Source: Profundibacterium mesophilum KAUST100406-0324
GTDB taxonomy: Bacteria > Pseudomonadota > Alphaproteobacteria > Rhodobacterales > Rhodobacteraceae
Direction: 5' to 3'
NCBI RefSeq assembly: GCF_009835145.1
Contig: NZ_APKE01000029.1
Coordinates: 1 to 35,986 of the forward strand
DNA length: 35,986 nt
Part shown: piece after piece, positions 34,972 to 35,986 of the stretch
How positions within the stretch are numbered: position 1 is the stretch's first letter
How the letters are laid out: every line of letters begins with the position of its first letter
Translations under genes and position numbers: made by a program
Notes under the pieces: model-generated
The model's input: only the letters and a program-made list of their open reading frames with translations
Database searches by the model: none
Told to the model about the DNA's origin: nothing

Positions 34972-35904
34972 GGGGGTGTCCGTAAAATGTGTTGGCGCGC
35001 TTCGCTTTCGAACAAAAAGGCCAACCTTCTTCCGTGAACACCACGGAGAACACCCGGTGCTACACCAAGACTTTCGACGTCTCTTGGATGCACTCGGCGA
35101 TCTGAACCCTGCTCAGATCGAGCATGCCCAGATGACGCTCATGAATCTCCGTCAAAAGACGGGGGCGATCTCCGAGATCGAAGCGCGCGCAAGCCATGAG
35201 GAACCGTGCCCGTCCTGCGGTATCGAACACCGACAGAAGTGGGGAAAGACACGCACCGGCATTCAACGCTACCGGTGCCGGGGATGCGGGAAAACCTACT
35301 CGGGCCGGACTGGCTCTGTTGTGGGCCGCATTCATCGACCTGACCTGTTCATGGTCGTGCTTCGGGACATGTTGGGCACTTCTGCGCCGCAGTCGGTGCG
35401 GAAGCTTGCAGGGCAGCTCGGGCTCAATAAATACACGGTCTGGCGCTGGCGGATGCTGGTGTTCTCAATCATTGACCGCGGCGAAGATACCGCTTTTTCC
35501 GGGATTATCGAAGCAGATGAAACTCACCAACGGGAGTCCCGGAAGGGATCTCGAGAATGGGTTCGGCACTTCGCAGATCGGCAGAATGTCCCTCAGCCGC
35601 CACGCCCAAGGTGGGAAGACTTCACCACACAGGGGCTGAAGATGATGCGGGGCCTCTCGAAGTGGCAGCTCCCCATACTCACTGTCGCTGATCGGAGCGG
35701 CGCGCGACTGTTCCAGCGACTTCCTGATCGCCAGAGCGCGACTCTGGAGCGTGCTCTGAAGCCCCTTCTGCCGCAGGATGCCGTGCTGTGCTCGGACGGC
35801 GCCAGCGGCTATGCGACTGTGGCAGCAAACGGCGGCATCGAACACTTCCTGGTCGGCAGCAAGCCCGGCACGCGCGTCACCGCAGGCTGCTATCACATCC
35901 AGAA
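34972..35904 (+). mobile_element. IS1595-family element, left part, interrupted by IS5
   Basis: The left end gggggtgtccgtaaaatgtg begins at 34972 and resembles IS1595-group terminal repeats. Its transposase follows. At about 35905 a second element begins, so the right end of this one is not in the window. The DNA just before the insertion is AT-rich, with cgaatat repeated at 34949-34955 and 34961-34967. Confidence 0.75.
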
Positions 35905-35947
35905 GGCGTTGTTGCAGAACTCTGATTGTCGAGGATTCACATTGTGA
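35057..35947 (+). pseudogene. IS1595-family transposase, truncated by insertion
   Basis: DDE-type transposase of the ISXO2-like group. An N-terminal zinc ribbon (CPSC at about 51-54, CRGC at about 74-77) is followed by a helix-turn-helix (LAGQLGLNKYTVWRWR). The catalytic core has the first Asp in IIEADETHQRES and the second in VLCSDGASGYATVA. After YHIQ (about 35903) the reading enters another element and stops at 35945-35947. The third catalytic residue and the C-terminal part are therefore lost. The GTG at 35057 is chosen as start because ggagaa lies six bases upstream; a TTG at 34970 is in frame but lies at the terminal repeat. Confidence 0.8.
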
Positions 35948-35986
35948 ATCCATGCGGTTAGACGGTCCGCATGAGCAAGCCATCAC
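35905..35986 (+). mobile_element. Left end of an IS5-family element
   Basis: The end sequence ggcgttgttgcagaac matches the style of IS5-group terminal repeats and starts exactly where the IS1595 transposase loses similarity. A near-perfect palindrome (ggattcacattgtgaatcc, 35933-35951) lies between the end and the transposase start. The element continues beyond the window. Confidence 0.7.
35971..35986 (+). CDS. IS5-family transposase, first five codons (partial)
   Basis: ATG at 35971 begins MSKPS, which as far as I recall is the usual start of a group of IS5-family transposases common in Rhodobacteraceae. The window ends here, so the identification depends on these residues and the terminal repeat upstream. 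Confidence 0.5.

Noticed and set aside
34970-35056. TTG start for the IS1595 transposase at 34970.
   Set aside because: It lies at the terminal repeat. The GTG at 35057 has ggagaa at proper spacing and gives a normal N-terminus.

Overview
This is a GC-rich window that reads as chromosomal DNA of a Rhodobacteraceae (roseobacter/paracoccus-like) alphaproteobacterium. The evidence is the gene mix: an aglA-aglK alpha-glucoside tail, a TRAP transporter, a class II DAHP synthase, an RTX-Hint protein, a ThiO/ThiS/ThiG-type thiamin operon carrying thiY-tenA-thiZX, and a small ribbon-helix-helix protein beginning MCRIFAGQ. Terminators are mostly GC hairpins with short or missing U-tracts. No tRNA, rRNA, CRISPR array or phage gene was seen. 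Both ends lie inside insertion sequences (IS66 family on the left, IS1595 interrupted by IS5 on the right), so the window may be a contig that broke at repeats.

Layout. 1-83: right end of an IS66-family element. 89-2914: aglA and aglK (alpha-glucoside hydrolysis and uptake). 3102-6216 (minus): TRAP transporter dctP-dctQ-dctM. 6469-7246: HpcH/HpaI aldolase with a frameshift and a substituted active site. 7405-8853: guaB. 9507-11987: large RTX protein with a C-terminal Hint domain, after a roughly 650-base non-coding stretch. 12001-19122 (minus): GlxA/AraC-type regulator, branched-chain-type ABC transporter (binding protein, livG, livF, livH, livM) and a MocA-like nucleotidyltransferase. 19284-20654: class II DAHP synthase. 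20730-21512 (minus): ZIP metal transporter. 21617-29226: TPP riboswitch and a ten-gene thiamin operon. 29269-31547 (minus): queC-queD-queE-queF. 31769-34758: RHH protein, glyoxalase I, and a Tat-exported small subunit with a GMC flavoprotein dehydrogenase. 34972-35986: nested IS elements.

How the genes work together. The thi operon joins thiazole synthesis (thiO, thiS, thiG, thiF), coupling (thiE), HMP phosphorylation (thiD) and a pyrimidine-salvage arm (thiY-thiX-thiZ uptake, TenA hydrolysis) under one TPP switch. No thiC is present in the window, so pyrimidine may be salvaged or made elsewhere. The que genes convert GTP to preQ1. The RTX-Hint protein and the GMC pair are the exported or surface-facing proteins.

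The least ordinary points are: the doubly damaged aldolase; the RTX-Hint protein with a duplicated beta-module/RTX architecture; a ThiF-rhodanese fusion without the usual zinc cysteines; an IS66 end that abuts the aglA start codon and leaves it no visible ribosome binding site; and an IS-bordered GMC operon that seems to have lost its third gene.
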